Source: Owenia fusiformis
Taxonomy: Eukaryota; Annelida; Polychaeta; Sabellida; Oweniidae
NCBI GenBank assembly: GCA_903813345.2
Contig: CAIIXF020000004.1
Coordinates: 25,547,985 to 25,611,984 of the forward strand
DNA: 64,000 nt
Direction: 5' to 3'
The notes under the pieces are model-generated. The model was not told the DNA's origin, did not search any database, and was given only the letters and a program-made list of their open reading frames with translations. The position numbers and the translations under genes were made by a program. Of the stretch, positions 24,241 to 36,019 are shown piece after piece. The first letter of the stretch is position 1, and each line of letters opens with the position of its first letter.

Positions 24241-24378
24241 GTTATTGAATGATTTGAAGTGCAATACAGGATATATTCTGTCTCGATATTCTGTATTGGC
24301 ACTCGACTTCGTCTCGTTCCAATACGGAATTTCTCGAGCAGAATATATCCTGTATTGCACTTCAAATCATTCAATAAC
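24241..24378. mobile_element. Foldback with perfect 40-bp inverted arms
   Basis: Positions 24241-24280 (beginning GTTATTGAATGATTTGAAGT) are an exact reverse complement of 24339-24378. The loop contains GGCACTCGACTTCGTCTCG. Perfect arms imply a young element or gene conversion between arms. Confidence 0.85.
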
Positions 24379-24639
24379 TTATAGTATTGCACTGAATTCC
24401 AAATAGGTATACATTTGTACCTACACAACTGAAGTCGAAGTTGAGTTTCGGTGATTTGGAATTTTCCAAAATACAACTGAAAGTTAGCGGATTTTAATTT
24501 GGCAGAATTTTTCAATCTGCCAAATTAAAACAGGAACCAAATTAAGTGTAACAACAGTATGCAAGGAATTACTGGGGATTGAATTTCTTATGAACCCCCT
24601 TTAAACTATGAAGACGTAGAATGGATCATACATACACAT

Positions 24640-25080
24640 TCATTTTAATTAAAATTCAATGAACACATTTATTGTACATACAAATGCATTGTATACAGTC
24701 ATTGTATATACAAATTGTACACATTTATTAGAAATACAAATTCATTGTACATGCTAATTCATGGTACACATTCATTGTATATACAAATTCATCATTTACT
24801 TTTATTTTACATAGAATTTTATTGTACTAATTCCTTTGCACACCAATTCGCTGTATCCATATATTGCATTACATTCAAATTCACTGTTCACATTCATTGT
24901 AGTACACAGAAAGTCACTGTAGTACATAAAATTCATAGTACACATTCATTGTTGTATACTCAAAGTCATTGTAGTACATAAAATTCATAGTACACATTCA
25001 CAGTTATACACACAAAGTCAATGTAGTACATAAAATTCATAGTACACATTCATTGTTGTACATATAGATTCATTGTTCAC
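24640..25080. repeat. Degenerate tandem repeat, ACATTCATTGTACATACAAA
   Basis: Irregular copies of a 20-36-bp unit. The 3' part has about four copies of a longer GTAGTACATAAAATTCATAG unit. Confidence 0.75.
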
Positions 25081-25456
25081 ATTCATTGTACATACACTTT
25101 CATATTATTGTGCGTTCAACAATCCCTATCTATGTTATAAGCATTAACTTTTACTACTTTCTTCTGGACACTGCATCATGATATATCTACATAACTATGT
25201 ACATAAATACATTAAAGATGTACATAAATACATTAAAGATGTATATAAATACATTAAATACACATATATATATGTACACTTATGCAGGAATTCAGCTGTT
25301 ATTTTCACCCCAATTTACACCATACGGTGTACATGCCTAATCGGAACACATCTGAGGTCAATCAAAAATGTTCAGATGAGCAAGTGTTTGCAATTCGAGG
25401 TTTGCTCATATGTTTGCTCAAAATTGGATCTGAGAAAAAGTGTTCAAATTGAGAGG

Positions 25457-25622
25457 TTTTCAGATTAGAGAGGTGTTCGGAATAGAGAGGTGTTCGGATT
25501 AGAGAGGTGTTCAGATTAGAGAGGTGATCGGAATAGAGAGGTGTTCGGATTGGAGAGGTGTTCGGATTAGAGAGGTGTTCAGATTAGAGAGATGTTCAGA
25601 TATGGATATACAGGTTTTACTG
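25457..25622. mobile_element. Pogo-type element with an expanded 17-bp internal array
   Basis: AGAGGTGTTCGGATTAG is repeated about 8-9 times and ends in CAGGTTTTACTG followed by TA. The motif is normally single in this family (for example 46765-46802), so it has expanded within this copy. The left terminus is not clear (perhaps near 25314). Confidence 0.65.
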
Positions 25623-25830
25623 TACATACTATTAGACTATGACTGAGCATGAAGATTCCCTACTCATTGACTGACACATATTAACATTTCATAATTTAAC
25701 CAAAGCTATAGATGTCACCAGGCATGTCAGGCAAAAGATCTGCGAACATTTTAAAGTCTGTAAAATCTCTTATACAATTACAATACAAGGCATTAACTTG
25801 GACTTGCTCAACACAAGAAGCCAAACTGAG

Positions 25831-26110
25831 ACTAATTCATTTCAAAATGCCAGATTGGGACTTATTTCAAAGGACAAACTGGGACTAAGACTAAGGTCCA
25901 TTCAACTCAAAAAGTCAGGACTCATTCAACTCAAAAAGCCAGATTGGGACTTATTTCAAAGGAAAAACAGGGACTAAGACTAAGGTCCATTTAATTCAAA
26001 AAGTCAGGACTTATTCAACTCAAAAAGCCAGAATGGGACTTATTTCAAAGGACAAACAGGGACTAAGACTAGGGTCCATTCAACTCAAAAATTCAGGACT
26101 TATTCAACTC
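25831..26110. repeat. About 83-bp tandem repeat, 3-4 copies
   Basis: The unit includes GGGACTTATTTCAAAGGA and GGACTAAGACTAAGGTCCAT, with a shorter sub-repeat CAACTCAAAAAG(T/C)CAG. Confidence 0.8.
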
Positions 26111-26719
26111 AAAAAGCTGGATTGGAACTCATAATCATACATATTTGAAAGACTCAATGTAGAATAATGAGACGACGTGGTACCATATTTTGACATGGAG
26201 TGCTGATAGAAACAAGGTATATTCACATTCTTGTAGGTTGGCTCATGCCTTAGGGGTCAGTTCAAAATTTTGATCTTTTGCAAGAAAACTGGACTCTGAA
26301 AACTTTGATATGCATCCTGACGGAGAAAAACACAGAAAAGAACAACTAAAAAAAATCAAAGAACATCTTAGAAATTTGGGAGAGCCATAGAAACAAATAC
26401 AGCAAAAAGTGGACTAAAGTGTGACTTCCATAGTCCACCAAAGCATAAACTTGATAAAAGAAAAATATAATTGATGGATGTCACACATATTTTGCATATA
26501 AGCCCTTATACCTGATATTTATCCAAGATGATTGTTTTAAGACTCACTTACAATATTTTTCAATTAATCAAAACATTTTGTTCCAATATTAATATTCTCA
26601 GCCCCATTGTATTCTTTAGGCGATTTTCATTATGGATTTCCATGTAACTTATTATCAACCAACTGTGAATGTACCACTACAGTTGCTATAAGCCAGAATT
26701 TTCTGATATATTGGTATGC

Positions 26720-26975
26720 GTAAACATATCAGCTCCATACAATGAGACCTCTAAGCTCCATCCAATGAAAATTGTCAACTCCATACAACGAAACCTCTAA
26801 GCTCCATACATTGAAATCTGTTGGCTCCATACAATGAAAATGTCAGCTCCATACAATGAAACTTGTTGGCTCCATCCAATGAAATCTGTTGGCTCCATAC
26901 AATAAATATTGTCAGCTCCACACAATGAAACCTCTAAGCTCCATCCAATGAATCCTGTTGGCTCCATCCAATATG
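26720..26975. repeat. Degenerate 23-25-bp minisatellite, CTCCATACAATGAAA
   Basis: About 11 copies of GCTCCAT(A/C)CAATGAAACC-like units. The minus-strand ORF across it is a by-product of the repeat. Confidence 0.8.
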
Positions 26976-27012
26976 ACACTTACAGTAACACTCCATGTGT
27001 TTAATAAATATA

Positions 27013-29284
27013 TCACACTATAGTATGTTTTCTAAAATCTAAACTTGCGGAATTGACGCAATATCTAACACCCGTCTCTTTAGCACCTTTTTTCCCGTCA
27101 TCAAAGACATGACCAAGGTGGGCCCCACATTTAGCACATTTGGCCTCGATACGAACCATGCCTGCAATATGAAATATGGTAAGGACAGTTCAGTACAATT
27201 TATTTTTCAAAATAACATTCAGTGAAATACCTAAATTGACGAAAACATAGCTCATAAATAGAGGTTATTTAATGGGAGGGATGGAATATGAATTTTTTTT
27301 TTTTTTTTGTAAACATGTTATGATGGAATAAGTCTATGTATATGAGGCAAGACCAATTTCAGAGAAACCTTATGACATGTATGAGATCTATAATACCAAT
27401 TTTTAAATCTAGTCTAGTCTGCTTTGGACCTCCCCCTCTCCTCTCTCTCCTTTCAGGGTGAGGCTATCACAGGGGATGATGCAAGACTAACTGAACAGAA
27501 ACATAATTCAATGCGTATAGTACCAATTTATCTTGGTGAAGTTATTTACCATTTGTTGTGTCGTCACTAAGCGACACTTTCCCACGTTCTATGACATCAC
27601 TGAATGAGGGCCAACCAGAACTGCAGGTGAACTTTTCATCCGAGTGGAACAAATGCTCGCTACAAACTATGCACTGAAATACACCGTAGTCCGTCATGCG
27701 GACATATTTCCCCGACCATGGCCTGAAAAAGTTATCATCTTGTTATCAAGTGGAACAGATTTCTCCGTTAAATCCTACCACCATGTTGGCTAGCTTGATG
27801 ATGTCATAGGTTGCATCTTCTAAAATTAGCAATAAGTAAATCAAGTTTTTTCATCGTCAGATTTCTACCTACAACCAGTGACATCATCAATTTACCCAAG
27901 ATGTCATAGTTTTCAGGCCCGTAGCCAGGATTTTCCAAGGGGGGTTCAGTTTTCAAAAATTTCCAGGGGAGGTTCACATTTGACAATTTTGGCACATTAA
28001 TATGGCTAAAATCACTTGAGAAGTGCTCAAAATGGTGAAAAACTGCATGATTTTGAAAGAATTTTTGGCCAAGGGAGGTTCGCTCGAACTCTGCTAACCC
28101 CCTTGGCTATGGGCCTGGTTTTCCTACTATATCAAAAGATGGCAGGATTTATCGGAACGATCTATAACATCAGGAAGAGGAAATGAAAATTATAATAACA
28201 ACAGTTGTAAATCAGTTAATGCGTTCAGAGCAAAAAAGCCAAATCATTCTGTATTGTATCTATTCTTTATTTCTACCATGCACTCTATGTTAGTGTATAA
28301 GGTTAAACATTAAGATTATATGCTATGCATAAAATGAAACAAACAGATACAAAAATTATCCATATTATGCAAACATTATCCCCTTTTAAAACCTTGATCT
28401 CTGGGATTTCAATGTGCACCTGGTTAAGCTTTAATCATTCTGTATGGGTATGGGTATCAACAGCAGGCCTATGTAGAGGGGAATCACTTAAACCCACTAG
28501 ACAAATAATCTTTCGAAATCATGCAGTTTTTCACATGCTTTTTCAACAGCAGGCTCATAGCCAGGGGGTGGGAGTCACTCAAACCCCCTTTCAAAATCAT
28601 AGCCAAAATTGTCAATTTGAACCTCCCTGAATTCATTGAAAACTGAACCCCCTTGGCAAAAGCTGGCAATGAGACTGTTTAAGAGTCACATTTTGTTCAC
28701 ATTTGGGTGGTAATGTAATACCACAGTGAAGGCAACCATGTGGTAAGTTTTACTAAAAATGTACACCACTGATTACATAACACTGGCGGATCTGGGTAGG
28801 GGGCCCAGGTGGGAGCCTAATAAATGGGCCTTTTTGAACATTACTGGGCCTTTTAAGGCCTCATTTTTGAATTGTAGGCCAAATTATCAAGAAAATGGGC
28901 CTTACATTTTCAAAATTTGGGCCCACTTTTTGGTTCAAGGGGCCAAAAAAAATTTTTTCAGACTTGATATTTTGGCCCCCCTCCTTGTTGGTTACCAGGA
29001 ATATACCGAGTCTCCTTTTCCTAAATATCCCGCTGCACCCTCCCTATCTAGCCAAGGATATCGAACATAAATGTAAAATCAATTTGCGTCACCCATTACC
29101 TCTCTGTTCCTTTCTCTTGAGTAACCCTGTACTGTAATGGCGTTAGCCTCTCTTTCAATTCTTCCTTCGAAAATTTCACTTCGCATTTTCCTGTTTGTTC
29201 TTTACATTCTTCTCGCAGCTTCTTGAAAGTTTCAGACTCTTTTTGTTTCTTCCCATCGGGATGAACGAGTCGTAACAGGTTCAT
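27013..29284 (-). CDS. msrB: Methionine-R-sulfoxide reductase B (3 exons)
   Basis: Repairs oxidised methionine by reducing the R-sulfoxide, with thioredoxin as usual reductant. Exons: 29284-29100, 27722-27550 and 27161-27013, all with GT-AG introns, adding to 507 nt (168 aa plus TGA). Exon 1 carries [20 protein letters not shown] and exon 2 PWSGKY, the zinc pair CIVC (79-82) and GWPSF (98-102). Exon 3 has the second zinc pair CAKC (128-131), [11 protein letters not shown] and the catalytic Cys in RYCVNSAS (Cys154), so this is the Cys form, not a selenoprotein. The usual resolving-Cys position in GCGWPSF is Ser, as in MSRB3-like proteins, although Cys95 is near. ATG 29284 has an in-frame TGA 12 bases upstream. 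No obvious mitochondrial presequence is seen. It is transcribed away from UBXN7. Intron 1 contains MITEs. Confidence 0.93.
27914..28117 (+). mobile_element. 204-bp CAGGCCCGTAGCCAGG MITE, copy A
   Basis: CAGGCCCGTAGCCAGG at the left, GGCTATGGGCCTG at the right. GTTTT flanks both sides exactly (27909-27913 and 28118-28122). Lies in msrB intron 1. Confidence 0.88.
28450..28678. mobile_element. Two decayed CAGGCCCGTAGCCAGG-family fragments
   Basis: CAGGCCTATGTAGAGGGG (about 28465) and CAGGCTCATAGCCAGGGGGT (about 28552-28571) each start a fragment with the family core. The right end is GGCAATGAGACTG. Within msrB intron 1. Confidence 0.55.
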
Positions 29285-29675
29285 ATGTCGGCCTCAGTGG
29301 CGACTACATTAGATTCTGAAACAGTTCAGTCAGTTAGATTCAATTTCCATCTGTCACAACCATTAAGCAAATATAGTATACAGGATGCAAAGCAATATAT
29401 GAATAGATAGAAATATTTATGTGTACTGTTTTTATTATAAATAGATATTACTTGAGTCAAGAAATAAATATAATTTAATTTAAACATTGACAATATAATC
29501 CCAATATTGTAACTGCATCAATATCTAAGCACATGTGCCAAAGGGAAAGGACCAAAAGTTGTAATGGAACTTAGCAAGCAAAAGCAAACTCTAAGTGCAT
29601 ACCAGTCAAGAAAAACAAACCCCATATAGCTCACTCAACTTTGTTTCAATAAGGCATAAGGCAATGTAAATACTA

Positions 29676-29879
29676 CAGGCCCGTAGCCAGGATTTGCCAA
29701 GGGGGGGGTTCAGTTTTCAAAAATTTCCAGGGGGGGTTCACATTTGACAATTTTGGCCCAAATATGGCTAAAATCACTCGAGAAGTGCTCAAAATGGTGA
29801 AAAACTGCATGATTTTGAAAGAATTTTTGGCCAGGGGGGTTCGTCCGGACCCTGCGAACCCCCCCTGGCTACGGGCCTG
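29676..29879 (+). mobile_element. 204-bp CAGGCCCGTAGCCAGG MITE, copy B
   Basis: Perfect inverted ends CAGGCCCGTAGCCAGG and CCTGGCTACGGGCCTG. TACTA flanks both sides (29671-29675 and 29880-29884). Very close in sequence to copy C. Confidence 0.9.
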
Positions 29880-30709
29880 TACTATGTCCATGATTGATAT
29901 AAATTCTGAGTTTTAATATGTCGTCGGTATAGTTCTAAATTCGGCATCTGGTATATGTAGTTCATTTTAATGGTCCTATTTTTAGTAATGAGGGGGTTGT
30001 TCGCACCTTACTCGAGTCTCGAGCCAAGTATTGGCTAGAGGTGATTTCAACTGGAATACTGTGAACTCCATTTGAAAAAAAGCTCGCCGCCGTGTCATAA
30101 ATTCATTGAATATTTTAAAAATCGCCAGATAAATCATTAATTAAAACGGAACCCGCTCAGCTCCTTGATGAGATATGACATGATTTCATCAGGATTTTGT
30201 CTAAAATTAAAACAAAATGGCTCCAAGAAAAATGGTGATGTTTGAAAACTGGATGAAATGTCGTTAACGTCTGACATTAGTAACTGGCTGTATATTCTAA
30301 GTTAGCGATGTGAACTAATACACTGATCACTTTATGTGTGTTTTGGAATTTTTGGTGAGGTAAGACCAACACTCTCAATTCAAATTGTGATGTGGAAAAA
30401 TGGCGGACATATGATTTCAAGTTTTATGATTATGACATGACCAGTTGTTCATGGAGGAATTTATCTTTAATTAATAGAAGACATTCTTCTTCTTCTTTAT
30501 CCTATTTACGTGTTAGTTTACTTTAACACGATGGCACTTTAATGCTGCCTTTGGTCACTAGATACATTGGTTTCACTGTGTACTATAATATCACTTGTAC
30601 TTCACTAATACTTGGTAATACAAGGTAATTCGCACCCATCACCCCCCTGGCTATGCCTTTAAAGACTAAGCTTCATCCTCTGGCTACGGCCTGATTTATC
30701 CAATATTGT

Positions 30710-30915
30710 CAGGCCCGTAGCCAGGATTTGCCAAGGGGGGGTTCAGTTTTCAAAAATTTCCAGGGGGGGTTCACATTTGACAATTTTGGCCCAAATGTAG
30801 CTAAAATTACTTGAGAAGTGCTCAAAATGGTGAAAAACTGCATGATTTTGAAAGAATTTTTGGCCAGGGGGGGGGGTTCGCCCGAACCCTTCGAACCCCC
30901 CTGGCTACGGGCCTG
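30710..30915 (+). mobile_element. 206-bp CAGGCCCGTAGCCAGG MITE, copy C
   Basis: Perfect inverted ends. ATTGT flanks both sides (30705-30709 and 30916-30920). The G-run in the right half is longer than in copy B. Another broken end (CTGGCTACGGCCTG) lies just upstream near 30680. Confidence 0.9.
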
Positions 30916-31836
30916 ATTGTGGAGCTTTACAGGCTCAGAGGCCTCTGGAGTATAGCCCTATCTAGATGTTCACCAGCTGCTACAGTTGGGGACAAAAATA
31001 AATGACAGGTCGATTTTCGATCACCATTTCCTAATTATGGTGGTCTGAAAGCCCATAATTTCCAATATTGTCTAGATACATATCCCTTAAAATTTGTATA
31101 TTTTACATTTTGTATAATCTCATCCACTGATTTATGGCCTCTTGTAAATTCTCTTATTTTTAACATGGGAAATCCTCACTTCAGCAAATCCACCTGTCAT
31201 TTATTTATGTCCCCAACTGTATATGGTAGAATCTATTGAGGTGAGAGATTTTTGACAGCTTTCAAGTTCCCGATGGAGTCAAGTCACCGAATGTATCTAA
31301 TTTTGAAGTTACAATGACAGAGTATGCTTTCAAATTTGAAGTTATAATAATGTATTTGCAAAACACTCACCTTAGTAGCTGATATCATGGAATTTAGGAA
31401 GTAAAAACTATTTTTTGACTTTTCTAGATTTTGAAGGATGATTTACGATGTGTAACAACATTGGATTGAATATTTAATCAAAATATGTTTTACATTATAT
31501 CAACTAGCATATTTTGTATACATTATTCTGTCTTTCTAAGTATGATACCTGTAGAAATCAAAATATCTAATGAGTATAGAAAATATTCTATCGATTTGAA
31601 TTAATTAAAAGTAATGCTGGTGAACATCAAAACTTTTAGATTGAAAGACTCCTTCTAAACAAATTGTTCGATTGAATTTATAATCCCAGCATTTCAATAT
31701 TTCATTTCATATATTCAATAATTATTTTTATTTCTCATGAAAAGGATACAATCATAGAAATTGATTGATAATTCATTTTTTGGGAGGTAGCGAAAAAATC
31801 ATACAAATAAATTGATATTTCTAAGGGGTCTTCAAA

Positions 31837-34800
31837 ATGGCATCTTCAAATAATGGATTTGAAGCTCTGGCTGATCAATTCTGTGCAATTACAGGTATTC
31901 TGTTCGAACGATTTTAATATAGATAAAACATCATGTAGTTCATACATTAATTAAACTTTATGCGCAATTGTGATCAAGATTATAACACACATATATAGTT
32001 ATCTTGTGCTATACCTCTGACAGGTTCCCTTTTATTTCCCAACAAGTGCAAGTGTTGAAGTGGTCTACAAAATTATAAGACTCTGGGGGGGGGGGGGGGT
32101 GGTTGTATTTGAAAATCAAGATTTACAGTTTTGTAATATACCAATGCATTATTTTTATAGATATCATCATGCCGTAGGGGGGGAGGGTCATTTCAGACAA
32201 TTTTTGACTCAGATATGGCCAAAATCACTTGAAAAGTGCGCAGAATGGTGAGAAACTCCTAAGATTTTGAAAGAATTATTGGCCATGGGGAGTTCCGTTG
32301 ACCCCCCCCTTAAAACTGTCAGAACTAGGCTAAAGGGCTCTGTAAAGGAAATAGTCTAGGAGGGGGGGATGTACCCTCACATTTGTGGAAGTACATGGAT
32401 TTATTTGCATAAGACTGACAGGCCTGTAGCCAGGGGGGTTCGCCCCCCCCCTGGCCAAAAATTCTTTCAAAATCATTCAGTTTTTCAAGATTGTTAGCAC
32501 TTCTCAAGTTATTTTAGCCGTACATGTATTTGGGCCAAAATTGTCAAATGTGAACCCCCCCTGAAAAGTTTTGAAAACTGAACCCCCCTTGACAAATCCT
32601 GGCTACGGGCCTGACTGATATAAAGCCCCCACTTGTACTAGACTAGATATAGCACCTAGAATATGTACAATAATCACCAAACATGGTGAATGAAATCAAC
32701 AGAATGATCTCTATTTCATTTAAGGTGAAGGTCGTGCAGTGGCAGTTAGCATGCTTGAGGCTTGTAACAATGACCTTCAGATGGCAATAGGGATGCATGT
32801 TGATGGAACATCGACCAATCAGAATGATGATATAGTGGCACTCCCCCAGGCCTCAACCAATCAGAGGGCAGAATCTAGGAAAAGAGCAGGGTCCCCTATC
32901 ATGCTGGATGATGATAAGTAAGTAGAACTCAGGGTAGAACTTAAATTCCCAAAGCACACACTAACCTATGTAACTTTAATATTCTGATTTGAAATGGGCT
33001 TGATGATATAATTTTCTCTAATTGTAGAGTCACAGTTTGACAACTTTGGCTCAAAATCACATGAAAATTGCTGAGAATGGTGAAAAACTGCATGATTTTG
33101 CTCAAAATTTTGGCCAGGGGGACTTTGCTTATAAGATTTTTTCAAATTCCAATCGAAGTCACTTATCTTTTATAGAGACCAGTAGATTATAATGTGCTAG
33201 TGAATGAATTATGTGGCATTTCTAGAAATTCAAAATTATGCAAAATTAAAACATGCCGCGTAAACACATAATTCTTGGATGGACCTGTGTTTCATGTTGA
33301 TTGTTTTTATAAGATTTTTTCAAATTCCAATCTAAGTTTCTTACCTTCTTTTGAGATCAGTTTAGAATTTGTTATTTTGCTTATAGTTCTCTCGGTGCTG
33401 ATGGCGTCAGGGCACCCATTCCACAGAAAACTGAAAAGCTTGTGGATGATTACACATTTTCATTTGGTGAGTAAATATATGTATTTTCTGGTGTCATTTG
33501 GTGCAAAATATAAAAGCTATCTCCTCAAAATTTCACATTTTTGGGATATTTGATTAGACAGTGCGCTCTGAAATTATGGTAATGTATGGTATGATTGGAG
33601 TATGGAGTCGTACAGTGTTCATGGTACTATAATGGTCCCATATTTTACCATACCATACATTACCACAGCCAAAACAGTACTGTATGGTATTGTTGAAGAT
33701 TGCCTTTGTATATCATCAAACAACAATTTTTCCTTGATTGATATAACCCACTGTTTTGTTTTATAGGCAACAGAGGCAGGAGACGTATCGCCAAATCTGT
33801 CTTTGATGGATTTAGAGACTTCCAAGCTGAGGCTCGTAAGTCATAGGCTATGTTATCATTTACACTGTTTTCTTATCAGTAATCAGTTATTCTAAGAACC
33901 CTCTAATGCAAAAATACTATTCTACATACGTCCTTAACAAACTCAGTGTTGCTCTTATTGCCTTTTATGGGAGCTTAAATGTGAAATTAATGTAAGTTAC
34001 TAGGAGATAGAAAATTAAGTATAATGTTTTTTCTGATGGTAAAATTTCATTGAATATTGGCTGGCTAGATCACAATCGCTGCTATAGTAACCATGGTAAC
34101 TTGGTGACTGTTGTTGTTTTCAGGAGAACAATAGTCTCTAGGCTTTGTCACTATCAGTACCTGCATCAAAAGCACTGATTTTGTACTAAGACTCTTGCTG
34201 TGGTTACTTTTGTCGTTTCCAGGACAAGGATATTCATTCTGTACTGAGACTATTGCTATGGTTACTGTTAGTTACTGTTGTTATTATTTCCAGGACAACA
34301 AGAAGAGTCTCTAGGTTTTGTCACTCCCAGTGCCAGTGGTAGCAGCTCAGACCCTGTATTTTTAAAGAGCTCAAAGAAAAAAACTTTGGAAGATTTATTC
34401 AGGCCACCAATTGATCTCATGTTCAAAGGATCATTCCATTCGGTGAGTATCTTTGCCAGCTTAATTTAGAGGCGCTTATTGAAAAAATGGATGGGGTATT
34501 TTAGAGGCGCTTAATTGAAAAAATGGTGGGGCTTTTTTAGAGGTGCTTTATTGAAGAAAGGATGTGTTTTTAGAGGTGCTTAATTGATAAAAGAAGGGGG
34601 GGTTTAGAGGCGCTTAATTGAAAAAATGGAGGGGGTCTTTTCGAGGCACTTATTGAAAAAATGGAGGGTGTCTTTTAGAGGCGCTTAATTGAAAAAAGTT
34701 TTTTTAGAGGTGTTTAATTGAAAAAATTGAGGGGGTCTTTTAGAGGTGCTTAATAGAAAAAATGGAGGGTGTCTTTTAGAGGCGCTTTATTGAAAAAATG

Positions 34801-35970
34801 GAGGGGTCTTTTTGACTGAGGCTAATTTTATGTCATCAACAGAAGTGGTGACATATTGTTGTAGCATTTGGTATCTGTAACAAATGGCTGGTGGTGACAT
34901 TTTGCATTTAAATGCCTTTTTGACTAAAATATAATGTACTTTAGGCAAGAAAATTCTCTTTTATGGTCACCATCCATTCTGTGAAGTCCTCCTGTCTTAA
35001 TTTCTATTTCAGTTCATTTAGGGGTGTGAAGGGGGGGGGGCACATAATTGCTTGATGTAGGACTACCTATGATATTTTTGAAAAATCTTGATTTTTCTTC
35101 GTCACCACCCTAGGTGACAAATTGTAACTGTCTCCAACTCTTTTGTCTCGGCGGTTTTGTTCGACATCTGCAACAGGGCAACATCTGTAACAAATGGCAG
35201 GTGGTGACATTTTGCATTTTCGAAATCACACACACATACTTGATTCATCCTTCCATCTGTTAATGATTTTTGGACACATGAAAACAACTATTTATCTGTA
35301 TATCTTGAATGTGTATAACAGTGCTGATTCTATATATTTGTAATTTTTTAATTTAGGCTCGAGAACAAGGCAGCAGTACCAATAAATGGCTGATGGTGAA
35401 CATCCAAAATGTCCAGGAATTTTCATGCCAGGTGTTAAATCGGGATATCTGGAACAACCATGCTGTTAAAACAATCATAGAAACTCACTTTATATTCTGG
35501 CAGGTATGTGGTATACAAGGGTGACATCTATTACCGTATATCAGCTTTATTCAGCCATATAGAAACTTCCTTATTTCATCTGAACCCAACTTTTTCAAAC
35601 CAGTTAAAGGAAACAATTTAAAATGACTATTTTTGCTTGTGTCTTAAGAGTGCAAAAAGCATGAAGTTCATAATTCAAAGATTATTTATAATTTTGAAGC
35701 ACTGGCATGGCTCGGCTGTCTGGAAAATTTGTCATTATATTTAACACTTTTTTTAAAGCTGAGTTATTTATTTGCATAATTATGTTTACCAATATTTGAC
35801 ATAATAGGAGGACTGCCCTGGGTAAGAATTACATTATTGACTTTATTTAACAAACATTTAATGGTTTATCTTTCTCCAGGTTTATCAAGATAGTGAAGAG
35901 GGGAGAAAGTACAGGCAGTTCTATAAAGTCTTAGATTGGCCTTACGTTGCGATATTGGATCCACAGACAG
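31837..35970 (+). CDS. UBXN7: UBXN7 exons 1-7 (UBA and UAS domains)
   Basis: UBXN7 links ubiquitylated cullin-RING ligase substrates to the p97/VCP segregase. Exons, all GT-AG and in phase: 31837-31894, 32725-32917, 33387-33466, 33767-33835, 34294-34442, 35357-35503, 35880-35970. Exons 1-2 encode the UBA domain (FEALADQFCAITG, SMLEACNNDLQMAI). Exons 3-5 carry the hallmarks RAPIPQK, SVFDGFRDFQ and LFRPPIDLMFKGSF. Exons 6-7 encode the thioredoxin-like UAS domain (NKWLMVNIQNVQEFSCQ, LNRDIWNN, HFIFWQVYQDSEEGRKY, WPYVAILDPQTG). All match vertebrate UBXN7 in order. Exon 7 ends after the first base of a codon. The rest of UAS and any UIM are not found in the window; the UBX domain lies at 60763-61598. 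Introns carry MITEs and a tandem repeat. ATG 31837 is the only plausible start in exon 1. Confidence 0.92.
32160..32330 (+). mobile_element. Decayed CAGGCCCGTAGCCAGG-family MITE
   Basis: Begins GCCGTAGGGGGGGAGGG and keeps the core (GACAATTTTTGACTCAGATA, AAAATCACTTGAAAAGTGCG). Both termini are degraded. Lies in UBXN7 intron 1. Confidence 0.6.
32419..32613 (-). mobile_element. 195-bp CAGGCCCGTAGCCAGG MITE, copy D
   Basis: Reverse orientation: CAGGCCTGTAGCCAGG at the left, CCTGGCTACGGGCCTG at the right. ACTGA flanks both sides (32414-32418 and 32614-32618). Lies about 110 bp before UBXN7 exon 2. Confidence 0.9.
33030..33125 (+). mobile_element. CAGGCCCGTAGCCAGG-family fragment
   Basis: Core only (TTTGACAACTTTGGCTCAAA, GGTGAAAAACTGCATGATTT, TTTTGGCCAGGGGG). 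In UBXN7 intron 2. Confidence 0.5.
33131..33375. repeat. Local duplication in UBXN7 intron 2
   Basis: TATAAGATTTTTTCAAATTC and about 30 further bases occur near 33131 and again near 33309, with scattered differences; an older intron-internal duplication. Confidence 0.55.
34108..34170 (+). pseudogene. Decayed copy of the UBXN7 exon 5 splice-acceptor region
   Basis: GTTTTCAGGAGAACAATAGT and GTCTCTAGGCTTTGTCACTA match the true exon 5 acceptor and its first about 40 bases (34285-34335), then diverge. A further partial copy of the intron end (TTTCCAGGACAAGG) lies at 34216-34229. The copy has lost the reading frame. Confidence 0.65.
34455..34812. repeat. About 35-bp tandem repeat in UBXN7 intron 5
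   Basis: About 10 copies of TTTAGAGGCGCTTAATTGAA-AAAATGGAGGGGTC, starting just 12 bp after the exon 5 donor. Confidence 0.85.
34836..35222 (+). repeat. Two copies of a GGTGACATTTTGCAT interspersed repeat
   Basis: AACAAATGGCTGGTGGTGAC (about 34880) and AACAAATGGCAGGTGGTGAC (about 35190), each followed by ATTTTGCATTT. A third copy lies inverted in the DZIP1-type gene at 54760-54890. Confidence 0.55.
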
Positions 35971-36019
35971 GTAAGTTCTAGTCTTGGACTAAAACATGTT
36001 TTAAGCTTCATATTATTGT

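Larger units (their letters stand above)
29285..31836. other. Divergent intergenic region msrB-UBXN7
   Basis: About 2.5 kb between the start codons of two genes transcribed away from each other, so both promoters should lie here. No TATA box or specific site was identified. It holds MITE copies B and C. A possible 5' UTR splice acceptor for msrB lies near 29318 (minus strand CTGTTTCAG). Confidence 0.45.

Noticed and set aside
24207-24515. 102-codon minus-strand ORF
   Set aside because: Runs through the perfect 40-bp palindrome; an artefact of the hairpin sequence.
28759-29137. Two overlapping plus-strand ORFs of about 80-100 codons opposite msrB exon 1
   Set aside because: They run into the antisense of a conserved exon and have no family resemblance.
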